A stretch of DNA of 64,000 nt from Bacteroidota bacterium (GCA_023387965.1 JAEWHE010000009.1:186001-250000), one strand, 5' to 3'. Counted from the stretch's first letter, positions 34,606 through 43,508 are shown. The notes: a model not told the origin generated them from the letters alone. Translations and numbers: made by a program.

Positions 34606-35562
34606 ATGATTAAAAAAATATTGATCGCAATGCTAACCATCACATTTGGTGTTAGCCGAGCGGACGATAAAAAACCAGTCCCATCGCGGTTTGACGCTTA
34701 CAAACTCGAAAATATTTTAGGCGAATGTGACGCTTGCGGTTGTTCGGCAACGGGCGGAAGCATGGGGTTTAATTCGCTTGTTTCGGAAAATTTTATTGGC
34801 GTGAGATTCATGCACCAAGATTACAGAAGTCGTGATGGCGTGTTCAATAATTCGCCGTGGATTGATGAAAATTTTTCAACGGTACAACTTTGGGGACGCA
34901 TTCCAATTGGCGAAAAAATTGAAATTACTGCGTTAGTTCCGTATCAATTTCTGAATCGAAAAAAAGAAACCGGAAGTCAAAATTTGAGCGGAATTGGCGA
35001 CATTAATTTATTGGCTTTTTATAATTTGTACCAAACCAAAAATGATTCGCTTGCATTGCAACACAAAATTTTGGTTGGAGCCGGAGTGAAAATCCCTACG
35101 GGAAAATTTGACAATGAAAACAACGGCAGCATTAATCCAAGTTTTCAGTTAGGAACCGGAAGTTGGGATTACAGTTTGGCATCAGAATATATTGTAACCC
35201 GCAAAAATGTTGGGTTTAATGCTAATTTGAGTTATATTTTTAAAACCGAAAATAATCAGAATTATCAATTTGGCGACCAATTTAATTATGGTGGCGGATT
35301 GTTTTACACAACAAATTTGAAAGATATTGTTTTGGTTCCCCAATTGGGTGTTTCGGGTGAAAATTACCAATACAACAAAGACCACGGCGAAAATGTGCCA
35401 CTTACAAAAGGAGATATTTTTTTTGGGAGAATAGGTTTGGAAACGGCTTTCAAAAAATTTTCTGCCGGGATGAATTTGATGCTTCCGATTAATCAAAATT
35501 TAAACGGAAACCGCGTGGAAGCCAATTACCGACTGGCTCTTAATTTGAATTATATTTTGTAG
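34606..35562 (+). CDS. Outer-membrane beta-barrel transporter-like protein
   Basis: This 318-aa protein has a signal peptide (about 1-19), then the conserved CDACGCSATGGSMGF block, and alternating strands to a C-terminal aromatic-rich end (YRLALNLNYIL), as expected for an outer-membrane barrel. Proteins of this shape are often annotated simply as transporter. The Cys cluster near the N-terminus might bind metal. It ends the operon, and a terminator hairpin follows 19 bp later. Confidence 0.75.
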   Translation: MIKKILIAMLTITFGVSRADDKKPVPSRFDAYKLENILGECDACGCSATGGSMGFNSLVSENFIGVRFMHQDYRSRDGVFNNSPWIDENFSTVQLWGRIPIGEKIEITALVPYQFLNRKKETGSQNLSGIGDINLLAFYNLYQTKNDSLALQHKILVGAGVKIPTGKFDNENNGSINPSFQLGTGSWDYSLASEYIVTRKNVGFNANLSYIFKTENNQNYQFGDQFNYGGGLFYTTNLKDIVLVPQLGVSGENYQYNKDHGENVPLTKGDIFFGRIGLETAFKKFSAGMNLMLPINQNLNGNRVEANYRLALNLNYIL

Positions 35563-35581
35563 AAAGGTAAATTTTGAATAA

Positions 35582-35615
35582 AAATGTCGGTTGAATATTC
35601 TGCCGACATTTATTT
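35582..35615 (+). terminator. Intrinsic terminator of the MbnP/MbnH operon
   Basis: AAATGTCGG pairs perfectly with CCGACATTT over 9 bp with a 12-nt loop; a short T-rich tail follows. Confidence 0.75.
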
Positions 35616-35716
35616 TGTGTATAAAAACTATAAAGATTTTCGTGTTTTCCATAAAATATTTTCGTTGGGTATTTTTTAAATTTAATAATCAAAATTACTA
35701 ACGAAAACTGATTGTT

Positions 35717-36151
35717 ATGAACATTAAAAATTTTCTCGCAGGATTTGGTGGCGCCATCGTGTTAAATATTTTACACGAATCTTTTAAACGCTCGTCGGTA
35801 GATTCACCTCGAATTGACAAAGTTGGCGAAGAAGCCGTGCAAAAAACTTTGGGCTTTTTTGGCACACAAATTTCCGATCCGCAAACGCTTTACAATACCA
35901 CACTTGCCGGAGATTTGTTGAGCAATGCCGCTTATTACAGCATGATTGCGAAAGATCCAACAAATGCTTGGAGCAAAGCACTTTCTTTAGGACTTACCGC
36001 TGGAATTGGCGCTGTGATGATACCAGAAAAAGTGGGATTGAACGACAAACCTGTTGCTAAAAATACACAACGACAAGTGTTAACCGTAGGTTTTTACGTT
36101 GCTGGCGCTTTGGCAACCGCCGCAATTGTAAAACTTTTGGCAAAAAAATAA
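35717..36151 (+). CDS. Hypothetical protein with hydrophobic segments
   Basis: This 144-aa protein begins with a hydrophobic helix (FLAGFGGAIVLNILHESF), has a Gly/Ala-rich middle helix near residues 90-105 and a C-terminal one (VLTVGFYVAGALATAAIVKLL), so it is probably an inner-membrane protein. I do not recognise a named family. It is separated from the symporter gene by 78 bp in the same orientation and may be cotranscribed with it. Confidence 0.7.
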   Translation: MNIKNFLAGFGGAIVLNILHESFKRSSVDSPRIDKVGEEAVQKTLGFFGTQISDPQTLYNTTLAGDLLSNAAYYSMIAKDPTNAWSKALSLGLTAGIGAVMIPEKVGLNDKPVAKNTQRQVLTVGFYVAGALATAAIVKLLAKK

Positions 36152-36229
36152 TTTTAAAATAAAATTGTACCGTTTCAAAAAGTGGTTTATTCGGCAAAAT
36201 TTATTTGCTTTGCAATAAACCATTTTTTT

Positions 36230-37726
36230 ATGCAACCGTTAACCATTTTACTGATTATCGTGATTTATTTCGGAGTATTGATTGCGATTTCTAATATCGT
36301 CAGTCGCAAAGATTCCGGGAATGATGCGTTTTTTAAAGCCAATAAAAATTCCAAATGGTATTTGGTAGCATTTGGAATGATTGGAACCGCGCTTTCAGGT
36401 GTAACGTTTATTTCGGTTCCCGGACAAGTAGGTTCGCCGGATATTCAGTTTAAATATTTTCAGTTTGTATTGGGAAATGCCATCGGATTTATTTTAATTG
36501 CCAAAGTGTTGCTTCCGCTGTATTACCGGATGAATTTAACCTCCATTTACGGTTACATTGAGCAAAGACTTGGCGTTGTTTCGTATAAAACGGCTGCCAC
36601 AATTTTTCTCATTAGCCGAACAATTGGTTCTGCCGCGAGATTGTATTTAGTGGTTTTGGTTTTGCAGCGTTATGTGTTTGATTCGTTTGGCGTTCCGTTT
36701 TGGACAACAGTCATGATTTCGCTGGGATTAATTTTTGCTTACACCTATCGTGGCGGTTTAAAAACCATCATTATTACTGATACCTTGCAAACTTTATTTC
36801 TGGTTTCGTCCGTAATTTTCACCATTTATTTTATTTGCGATAGTTTGGATTATAGCATTCCGCAAGCGTTTGAAGCGGTGAAGGAGAGCAATTATTCTAA
36901 AATATTTTTCTACGAAGATTGGCTCAAAAGCAATCATTTTTTCAAACAAATTTTAGGCGGAATTTTTGTAACTATCGCCATGGTAGGACTTGATCAGGAT
37001 TTAATGCAGAAAAACCTCAGCTGCAAAAATATCGGCGAAGCCCAAAAAAACATGTACACTTTTACCGGAATATTTGTGGTCATCAATTTATTTTTCTTGA
37101 GCGTTGGAGCTTTACTTTATCTTTATGCAGAACAAAACGGCATCTCAATTCCTATGAAAAACGGCGTGGTCAAAACCGATTTATTATTTCCGGAAATTGC
37201 GTTTAATCACTTGACTTTAATTCCGTCGGTCGTATTTTTATTGGGATTGACGGCGGCTACATTTGCCACAACCGATTCCGCTTTAACAGCATTGACGACT
37301 TCATTTTGCGTAGATTTTTTAGGAATGGACAAAGCCGAAAACCCTAACGATAAAAAAATTGTGCGTCAAAGACATGCCGTTCACATTGGATTTTCGGCGT
37401 TGATGTTAGTTGTAATTTTGCTCATCAACTGGCTCAATAGCGATGCTGTTGTGGGATTAATTTTTAAAGTTGCCGCTTACACTTACGGTCCGTTACTTGG
37501 TTTGTACGGTTTTGGATTATTCGTAAAATCGAAAACTGTAAACGAAAAATTTGTGCCTTTGATTTGCATTTTGGCACCAGCCATCACGTTTATCATCAGC
37601 AGTTATTCCGCAGAAATTTTTGGCAATTATCAATTCGCCGAAGAGTTAATTATTTTAAATGGCGGTTTGACTTTTATTGGATTGCTACTGATTAGCAAAA
37701 AGGCTGAAAGCGTGAAAGATTTTTAA
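36230..37726 (+). CDS. Sodium:solute symporter (SSS family)
   Basis: This inner-membrane transporter of about 498 aa has some thirteen hydrophobic helices. SSS landmarks are the N-terminal NSKWYLVAFGMIGTALSGVTF, TIYGYIEQRLG-like YGYIEQRLGVVSY, AYTYRGGLKTIIITDTLQ and the sodium-site region TFATTDSALTALTTSF. The substrate is not readable. The ATG at 36230 is preferred over one 48 bp upstream because it starts directly at the first membrane helix. A dispersed palindromic element follows the stop. Confidence 0.9.
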   Translation: MQPLTILLIIVIYFGVLIAISNIVSRKDSGNDAFFKANKNSKWYLVAFGMIGTALSGVTFISVPGQVGSPDIQFKYFQFVLGNAIGFILIAKVLLPLYYRMNLTSIYGYIEQRLGVVSYKTAATIFLISRTIGSAARLYLVVLVLQRYVFDSFGVPFWTTVMISLGLIFAYTYRGGLKTIIITDTLQTLFLVSSVIFTIYFICDSLDYSIPQAFEAVKESNYSKIFFYEDWLKSNHFFKQILGGIFVTIAMVGLDQDLMQKNLSCKNIGEAQKNMYTFTGIFVVINLFFLSVGALLYLYAEQNGISIPMKNGVVKTDLLFPEIAFNHLTLIPSVVFLLGLTAATFATTDSALTALTTSFCVDFLGMDKAENPNDKKIVRQRHAVHIGFSALMLVVILLINWLNSDAVVGLIFKVAAYTYGPLLGLYGFGLFVKSKTVNEKFVPLICILAPAITFIISSYSAEIFGNYQFAEELIILNGGLTFIGLLLISKKAESVKDF

Positions 37727-37747
37727 TTGGTTTTGAAACGAAAGGTT

Positions 37748-37851
37748 CAGGCATTTTAGTTGTCCATTTTCCCGCTTTCCGCAGTAGCTTTTTTTATCAC
37801 CCAGATTAAAATCCGGGGTATTTAAAAAAAGGCTACTTGCTTCAATCGGGG
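37748..37851 (+). repeat. Dispersed palindromic element, copy 2
   Basis: It runs from CAGGCATTTT through TCCATTTTCCCGCTTTCCGC to CAATCGGGG. An inner stem pairs GTAGCTTTTTTT with AAAAAAAGGCTAC around a CCCAGATTAAAATCCGGGG loop. It lies 21 bp after the symporter stop, in the sense orientation, between convergent genes. Confidence 0.75.
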
Positions 37852-37901
37852 TTATGAGAAATTTCATTTTTATTTTTGGAATCGTCGTCGAAAAATTCTG
37901 A

Positions 37902-38267
37902 TTAATACTGTCCCGTTGACAACATCACCAAGGTACAAGCGATCTCTATTTCAATATCTTTTTCGCGAAGCAATTTATAAAGTTCAGGGTTTTCGGTTCC
38001 GGGATTGAAGATTACACGTATTGGATGTAACGACAAGATGTAATCGTAGTATTGGCGTTGGTTCTGTGGATTGAGATATAAGGTAATCGTATCAATATTG
38101 TCAAAAAACTGTGGGTCTTTTTTAATGTTTACGCCAAAAATTTCGCCTTCTTTTAATCCAACTGCCACCACATCATGACCTTTATTGGTTAAACTTCTGA
38201 TGGCCATGTAAGAATATCGGGACGGATTGGCAGACGCGCCAAGCACTAATGTTTTTTTAGAATTCAT
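37902..38267 (-). CDS. CoA-binding domain protein (YccU-like)
   Basis: This 121-aa single-domain protein has a Rossmann-type CoA-binding fold. The nucleotide loop is VLGASANPSRYSYMAI near the N-terminus, followed by strands leading to TITLYLNP and VIFNPGTENPELYKLL, the pattern of the YccU family. These proteins bind CoA but no reaction is established. No membrane segment is present. It is monocistronic. Confidence 0.88.
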   Translation of the reverse strand: MNSKKTLVLGASANPSRYSYMAIRSLTNKGHDVVAVGLKEGEIFGVNIKKDPQFFDNIDTITLYLNPQNQRQYYDYILSLHPIRVIFNPGTENPELYKLLREKDIEIEIACTLVMLSTGQY

Positions 38268-38337
38268 AGCTTTATTTTCTATTAAATTTACAAAAATCTA
38301 AAAATAAAAAGGTGCGTTTTACCAAAACAATAACACA

Positions 38338-39426
38338 TTACAGTTGGTCTTTATGTTCCTGATAATAGTTCGTTGGCAACATATCGCCTACTTTTTGTTG
38401 CCCTAAAAAACCACCAAAAGCAAGAGCCGTCATCGGAGCGTAATTACCATTTTCGTCCACGAGAATTTCATTTTCCACAAATTGCAAAACCGAAATATTT
38501 TTGCCGTGCATAATTGTAAAATTTGTTGGTCTATCCGTATATTGATCCGTTCGGGTGATTTCCATTTTACCGTTTACCATTTCTTTTTTTACTTCAAATT
38601 GTCGGCTTGTGGGTTGTTTGATTAATGTGATCTTTTTAAAATTTAGCGTGTCAGAAACTGCTAAATAATCGGTTGGAGCAACTCGCATTTTATCAACAAT
38701 TAAATAAAAATTATCAGGACCCCAGCTATTTTCTGCCATCGTTCTGACCAAATGTGGCACAGAACCTTTGTATGTTTCCACGCGTTTTTTATCGGCTTTA
38801 TTTTTTTTGGAAACATCTTGGTAAAAAGTTGTGCCGTAAAAAAAATCGCGCACAATCGAAAAAGAATCTAAGGTCATCGTTTTGTATTCTACCGTCATTT
38901 CAACCAAATCAAAAAACACAACGTAATCTAATTCCGGATTTTCAATTTTTAAAGTTTTTTGAGCTGAAGCGTGCAAAATATTGGTATCCATATCATAGAA
39001 AAGATGAATATCGTCTTCGTTTAGAATTTTACATTTTTGTCCCGATTTTGTTTTTCCTAAAAATTGTTGCCTAAAGGTTTCCAACATTTTTTTTCGGGTA
39101 AAAGGTGACTTCCCTACCACAACTTCCGGAATTGTGAAAGCATCCGGTTCTAAAAATGTTTTTATTTTTTTATGCTGAAATACATTTTCCAATCTCGAAG
39201 TAATGTAACCCACATAACTAATCACCAATTGTGACGCCGAAAAACCTTTGGCATCAATGCTAAAAAATCCTTCTTCATTTGTAGTAGTACTAATCGTTGT
39301 TCCGTCAATATAAATTGTGGCCGACGGCAAGGGTTGCTGGGTTTGGCTGTCATAAACCTGACCTTCCAAAACTTGAGCAACGACTGTTTGGCAAAAAATA
39401 AAAAGAATGAATACAATTTTTTTCAT
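38338..39426 (-). CDS. Secreted protein with CarboxypepD_reg-like domain
   Basis: This protein of about 362 aa has a signal peptide (MKKIVFILFIFCQTVVA) followed by a carboxypeptidase regulatory-like beta domain (QVYDSQTQQPLPSATIYIDG, residues 20-90), as at the N-terminus of TonB-dependent receptors, and a longer domain of unknown function. No plug or barrel is present, so it is not itself a receptor. The internal ATG at 39426 is chosen because it opens the signal peptide. It is probably periplasmic or bound to the outer membrane. Confidence 0.8.
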   Translation of the reverse strand: MKKIVFILFIFCQTVVAQVLEGQVYDSQTQQPLPSATIYIDGTTISTTTNEEGFFSIDAKGFSASQLVISYVGYITSRLENVFQHKKIKTFLEPDAFTIPEVVVGKSPFTRKKMLETFRQQFLGKTKSGQKCKILNEDDIHLFYDMDTNILHASAQKTLKIENPELDYVVFFDLVEMTVEYKTMTLDSFSIVRDFFYGTTFYQDVSKKNKADKKRVETYKGSVPHLVRTMAENSWGPDNFYLIVDKMRVAPTDYLAVSDTLNFKKITLIKQPTSRQFEVKKEMVNGKMEITRTDQYTDRPTNFTIMHGKNISVLQFVENEILVDENGNYAPMTALAFGGFLGQQKVGDMLPTNYYQEHKDQL

Positions 39427-39586
39427 GGCAGAAATGTATTTAGGAAACACAATCAAATATAAACAATTTGAAAGGTTTACAATTTTTTGGATCCGAAATT
39501 ATTTCGTAATCGTTCACAGATAATGATTTTTTATTGTTAATTTTACTCTTGACCGCAAGTTTTGCCCATAACTTTAACCACAAAAA

Positions 39587-40213
39587 ATGGAAATTTTTAT
39601 TTATGTTTTTGCCGCACTTTTTTCAGTTATCAATCCCATTGGTGCGGTTCCTATTTTTGTGGGTTTAACCCAAAACGACTCCAAACAGGAACGTTCTCGG
39701 ATTTCAATTTGGACAGCCATCAACGTTTTTATCATTTTGCTGATTTCATTTTTTGTAGGACAATATGTTCTCAATTTTTTCGGGATTAGTATTGATGCGT
39801 TGCGAATCGCCGGAGGTATGATCATTCTAAATTCGGGGTTTGCTTTGCTATCCGGAAGATTTAGTAAAACGCGTGGCGTAAATAAAAAGGTGGAAAATGA
39901 TGCACAACAACGTAATGATATTGCGCTAACGCCTTTGGCAATTCCTATGTTAGCGGGACCAGGATCTATTTCGTTGTTGATTGCTTTGTACCAGGATTAT
40001 AAAACCATCAACGAGCAAATTTTGGTTTGTTTAGCCATTGCTACAGTTGCCATTAGTATTTTTGCGATGATGCGAAGTGCTCATTATCTATCGAGAATTT
40101 TGGGCGCTTCGGGAATTGTTGCGATTTCTCGAATCATCGGTTTTATCGTGATCGCAATTGGTGTGCAATATATTAGTAGTTCGGTAGTGAATATTTTGAA
40201 GACGTTGCAGTAA
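39587..40213 (+). CDS. MarC family integral membrane protein
   Basis: This 208-aa protein has six hydrophobic helices and the MarC signatures FSVINPIGAVPIFVGLT near the N-terminus and ALTPLAIPMLAGPGSI in the middle. MarC proteins sit in the inner membrane; despite the name, a drug-resistance role was not upheld and the substrate is unknown. Length and motifs are normal. It is probably monocistronic. Confidence 0.92.
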   Translation: MEIFIYVFAALFSVINPIGAVPIFVGLTQNDSKQERSRISIWTAINVFIILLISFFVGQYVLNFFGISIDALRIAGGMIILNSGFALLSGRFSKTRGVNKKVENDAQQRNDIALTPLAIPMLAGPGSISLLIALYQDYKTINEQILVCLAIATVAISIFAMMRSAHYLSRILGASGIVAISRIIGFIVIAIGVQYISSSVVNILKTLQ

Positions 40214-40272
40214 ATTTTTAGATTTTGGCAATTAAGGAAAATTGAGATTCTTTATTCTTAAAGAGAAAATTG

Positions 40273-40280
40273 TATTTTTG
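40273..40280 (+). promoter_or_regulatory. -7 box TATTTTTG of the VapBC-like pair
   Basis: TATTTTTG matches TAnnTTTG and lies 14 bases before the antitoxin ATG. No TTG at ideal spacing is seen, so the call is moderate. Confidence 0.45.
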
Positions 40281-40294
40281 AAAAAATTAGAATT

Positions 40295-40534
40295 ATGAAT
40301 ATTGCATTGAAAAACAAAGTTATAGACAAATATTTTGGTTTTTTAAAAAGCCTTGATAACAATTCAAAGAAAAGATTGATTGTTAAGTTAACTGAATCTA
40401 TCGAAGTTGGAGAAACCGAAAAAATTGATTTGAAAAGTTTATTTGGCGCTTGGGAAGACAACAGAACTTCAGACGAAATTATAGCAGAAATTAGAAATTC
40501 GAGGGTTGAAAAAAAATCTGATATTGATTTATGA
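40295..40534 (+). CDS. Antitoxin of a VapBC-like pair
   Basis: This 79-aa charged protein precedes a PIN-domain toxin and overlaps its start by 4 bp (ATGA), the normal layout of toxin-antitoxin genes. A helical N-terminal half (LKNKVIDKYFGFLKSLDNNSKK) is followed by a C-terminal segment (FGAWEDNRTSDEIIAEIRNSR) that resembles the toxin-wrapping tail of many VapB-like antitoxins. No clear AbrB or RHH DNA-binding motif is visible. Assignment rests mainly on the neighbour. Confidence 0.78.
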   Translation: MNIALKNKVIDKYFGFLKSLDNNSKKRLIVKLTESIEVGETEKIDLKSLFGAWEDNRTSDEIIAEIRNSRVEKKSDIDL

Positions 40535-40884
40535 AATATTTGCTCGATTCAAACATTTGCATTCACTTTTTTCGAGGAAAATACGGCGTAATAAACAAAC
40601 TAACAGAAGTTGGGATGGAAAATTGTGCCATTTCAGAAATCACTTTAGCTGAACTTGTTTTTGGAGCTGAAAAAAGCGAAAATCCTGAAAAGAACCATGA
40701 GTTAATTGAAAAATTTGTGAACCAACTTACCGTTCTGCCTATTTTTGAGGCAATTCAAAATTATGGTAAAGAAAAAGCTCGATTACAAAAACTTGGTAAA
40801 ATGATTAGTGATTTTGATTTATTGATTGGCTGTACCGCAGTTGAAAACAAGCTAATTATGGTCACTGAGAATACGCGAGTTTGA
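40531..40884 (+). CDS. VapC-like PIN toxin, C-terminus altered by a frameshift
   Basis: This 117-aa PIN-domain ribonuclease has the acidic residues D6, E41 and D94/D96 expected to bind the metal. The protein stops abruptly after VTENTRV. In the frame shifted by two bases the DNA goes on to encode FERIEKIQIENWIQR and stops at 40927, which matches the usual VapC ending. A loss of two bases near 40879 would explain this. The toxin therefore lacks about 14 C-terminal residues; activity may be reduced or lost. It overlaps the antitoxin gene by 4 bp. Confidence 0.85.
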   Translation: MKYLLDSNICIHFFRGKYGVINKLTEVGMENCAISEITLAELVFGAEKSENPEKNHELIEKFVNQLTVLPIFEAIQNYGKEKARLQKLGKMISDFDLLIGCTAVENKLIMVTENTRV

Positions 40885-40995
40885 GCGAATTGAAAAAATT
40901 CAGATTGAAAATTGGATTCAGCGGTAAAATTTAGAAAGATTCTTCCTTCGTCAGAATAACAAAGCGCAAAGTTGTTTTTAACGTAAACTATAGTT

Positions 40996-41031
40996 TAGCC
41001 CCGTCCCGAAGTTTCGGGAGCGGGATTGGCT
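40996..41031 (-). repeat. Dispersed palindromic element, copy 5 (short form)
   Basis: Read on the minus strand, AGCCAATCCCGCT leads to a CCCGAA/TTCGGG hairpin and ends CGGGGCTA. It lies 22 bp after the stop of the CtlX-like gene and in its sense orientation. Nineteen bases here (41004-41022) match 53319-53337 with one difference. Confidence 0.75.
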
Positions 41032-41052
41032 TCTAAAAAATATTTTAAAAAT

Positions 41053-41997
41053 TTATTCTTTCGGCAAGAAAATTTCCGCCATCATGCAACGTGCACTTCC
41101 GCCGCCACAAGCTTCGATGATGTCGAGGTTGGCGTGAAGGATTTCTGCGTGAAATTCAAGTTTTTTAATTTGTTCTTCTTTGAGGCTTTGGTAGGCGGCT
41201 TCGCTCATCACAAGGATTCTTTTTCCATCCGTATTTTTTACTTCGAGCATATTTCCGGCAAAGCTGTTGACTTGGGCTTCTGAAATTAAAATGACTTCTT
41301 TTCCATCGCCTTTCAGATTGTCGAGTACCATTTTACGTTCTTTTTTGTCATCGATTGAATCGGCACAAATTACAGCAAAAGTTTCGCCTAAACACATCAT
41401 TACATTGGTGTGGTAAATTTGTTTTCGCTCGCCATTTACGGTTTGAAACGCTTCGAAAATCACGGGTGCATAATCGAAATCTTCGCAAAATTCTATAAAA
41501 AGTTCTTCATCTGCACGAGGCGAAAGCGCACAATAGGCTTTTGCATTTTGGCGATCGAGCAGCAAACTTCCAGTACCTTCCAAGAAAATATCATCCTCTT
41601 CAGCAGAAGTATAATCGATAATATTTTCGATTGTAAAACCTTTGTCTTCCAACATATCAAGTATATCTTCTCGTCTTTCCGTACGGCGGTTTTCGGCAAA
41701 CATAGGATACAAAGTCACGTCACCATTTTGATGAAAAGAAATCCAATTGTTCGGAAAAATTGAATCGGGTGTGTTGTTACTAACCTCATCATTTACCACC
41801 GTCACATCTATTTTTGCATCGCGAAGTTTTGCCACGAAAGCGTCAAATTCTTCTTGTGCTTTTTGGTTAACAGTTTCAGGTGAAAGATTGTCGATTACTT
41901 TTTGGTAATAATTATTCACGGCTGTTTGTTCGTTCATGCGAAATGCCGCCGGACGAATCATCAGGATGGAATCTGTGGTTTGTCTCATTTTTTCCAA
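41053..41997 (-). CDS. Guanidino-group hydrolase, CtlX-like
   Basis: This 314-aa protein belongs to the amidinotransferase/arginine deiminase fold, closest to citrulline-utilisation hydrolase CtlX. Landmarks are ILMIRPAAF at the N-terminus, the active-site acid region FPNNWISFH, the ENRRTERRE loop, EGTGSLLLDR, and a C-terminal nucleophile cysteine in GGSARCMMAE. The expected chemistry is hydrolysis of a guanidino or ureido group through a thiol adduct. The ATG at 41988 is an alternative start. It lies 32 bp after a second enzyme of the same fold. Confidence 0.85.
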   Translation of the reverse strand: MEKMRQTTDSILMIRPAAFRMNEQTAVNNYYQKVIDNLSPETVNQKAQEEFDAFVAKLRDAKIDVTVVNDEVSNNTPDSIFPNNWISFHQNGDVTLYPMFAENRRTERREDILDMLEDKGFTIENIIDYTSAEEDDIFLEGTGSLLLDRQNAKAYCALSPRADEELFIEFCEDFDYAPVIFEAFQTVNGERKQIYHTNVMMCLGETFAVICADSIDDKKERKMVLDNLKGDGKEVILISEAQVNSFAGNMLEVKNTDGKRILVMSEAAYQSLKEEQIKKLEFHAEILHANLDIIEACGGGSARCMMAEIFLPKE

Positions 41998-42029
41998 ATA
42001 TTTAATTTATGATATATGATTGATGATTA

Positions 42030-42944
42030 CTAATCTCTAATTAACGGTAAAGTTGAACATCTCAAAAGTCCTTCTTGTTTAGATATTTCGGCATAAGGAA
42101 TTTCTTCTACTGTAAAACCTTGGCTACGCAACCAATTGTTGAGTCTCGTAAATTTTTGTTCCGAAACCACAACGTCTTCTGCAATAGAAAAAACATTGGA
42201 ATTCATGTGGTACATTTCGTCTCTGTCGATGTGGAACAAATTTTCTTTGCCAAAAAGATTCACCAAATACAAATAATCCGACTCTTGACGGAAACCGCTT
42301 TTGTAAATAATTCCTTTGTTTTTACCAATCGGCTGAAAACAACAATCTAAATGCAAAGCATTGTCTCTGGCTTCTAATTTCGATTTTACCAAATCAAATT
42401 CTTTAACCGTTTTATGCGGAAATAATTCTTTAATGTAATTCACGCCATGCATATTAGTCCTTGCCGTGATGTAATCTTTATAATCCGAACCTTTGTAAGT
42501 TCCTATAAAAATATGGTCGTTCCACAACATTACGTCACCACCTTCAATGTGTACTTCTTCCGGTGGACGAACTACTTTTTTTGCGTCGATTTGGTCAATA
42601 AGGTATTGAATGGCATCCAATTCGCGTTCGCGATCCGGTAAAATATTGGCTTTAATAAAAATATCATCAATGACAAAACCAATGTCGCGCGTGAATATTT
42701 GATTATAATTTTCTATCATTTCCGGACGAAAAACCTGCACATCGTATTTTTGAAATACTTGGTTGAAGGCTTCCATTTCGGCAACCATATCTTTTTCAAC
42801 AGGATAAGTTCCTGCCAAAATATGTTCTAAAGATTTTGGATCGTAGGCTTCTTCGGGTGTTGGAGTTGGTCCGTTATTTACGGCCGAACCCAAAACGACA
42901 GCCCTCAATCTCGACGTTTCATTTTTTACATTTAGTTGTAACAT
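42030..42944 (-). CDS. Arginine deiminase/DDAH-fold amidinohydrolase
   Basis: This 304-aa protein has the arginine-deiminase fold. Visible are the catalytic Cys in LLRCSTLPLIR, the catalytic-His region LHLDCCFQPIG, the acid loop EEVHIEGGDVMLW and FTRDIGFVIDDI. It may act on arginine, methylarginine or a related guanidine; substrate is not decidable by reading. It sits just upstream of the CtlX-like gene, so the two probably form an operon for breakdown of guanidino or ureido compounds. Confidence 0.85.
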   Translation of the reverse strand: MLQLNVKNETSRLRAVVLGSAVNNGPTPTPEEAYDPKSLEHILAGTYPVEKDMVAEMEAFNQVFQKYDVQVFRPEMIENYNQIFTRDIGFVIDDIFIKANILPDRERELDAIQYLIDQIDAKKVVRPPEEVHIEGGDVMLWNDHIFIGTYKGSDYKDYITARTNMHGVNYIKELFPHKTVKEFDLVKSKLEARDNALHLDCCFQPIGKNKGIIYKSGFRQESDYLYLVNLFGKENLFHIDRDEMYHMNSNVFSIAEDVVVSEQKFTRLNNWLRSQGFTVEEIPYAEISKQEGLLRCSTLPLIRD

Positions 42945-43030
42945 ATAAAAGGGCTTTTGGCAAATATAGAAAAATCGATTTCGAAAAATTAATTTTTATT
43001 GAATTTTAAGCCGTTAAATTATCGAAAATA

Positions 43031-43060
43031 AAAAAAGCTCCACTTAATTGTGAAGCTTGT
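43031..43060 (-). terminator. Intrinsic terminator of the zinc-ribbon gene
   Basis: On the minus strand AAGCTTCAC pairs with GTGGAGCTT (one G-T pair) and a run of T residues follows, 11 bp past the stop at 43071. Confidence 0.82.
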
Positions 43061-43070
43061 TTTGTAAATT

Positions 43071-43508
43071 TTAATAAGGAGGAATTAGCTTATTTTCCAT
43101 TTCTTCGCTAGCGAGATATATCTTATTGACATTAGGCCAAGCTACGTAATATGTCCAATTTTTGCCATCTACAGTACACGCAACAACGAACTCGCTATTT
43201 TCAATTTCTTTGATATGATATTCCCCGCAACCTGATACATTATTTTTGATCATGAGACGACTAATTTCTCTCAACTCTTCAACATTTGGACTTCTCCAAC
43301 TCTGATCGTATGTTCGTGTGTCGTCAATAATATTCGATGCACTTCCCGCACATTTATTGGTAATAATAAATAAAAGAAAAATAGCTCCAAACAAATATAA
43401 AACATAAGTAATACAACCCTTTTTTTTTGGATGGTATCCACAATGCGGACAACTTTTCGCCGTGCTACTAATTTCTTTTTTGCATTCTGGGCAATGAGTA
43501 AGTGCCAT
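43071..43508 (-). CDS. Zinc-ribbon membrane protein
   Basis: This 145-aa protein begins with a zinc ribbon (C6, C9, C20, C23 in CPEC...CPHCGY), followed by a single membrane segment at about 33-49 and a C-terminal domain of 90 residues containing WTYYVAWPNVNKIY. The ribbon would be cytosolic and the C-terminal domain periplasmic. Function is unknown. It lies 37 bp downstream of citrate synthase in the same direction and may share its transcript. Confidence 0.75.
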   Translation of the reverse strand: MALTHCPECKKEISSTAKSCPHCGYHPKKKGCITYVLYLFGAIFLLFIITNKCAGSASNIIDDTRTYDQSWRSPNVEELREISRLMIKNNVSGCGEYHIKEIENSEFVVACTVDGKNWTYYVAWPNVNKIYLASEEMENKLIPPY

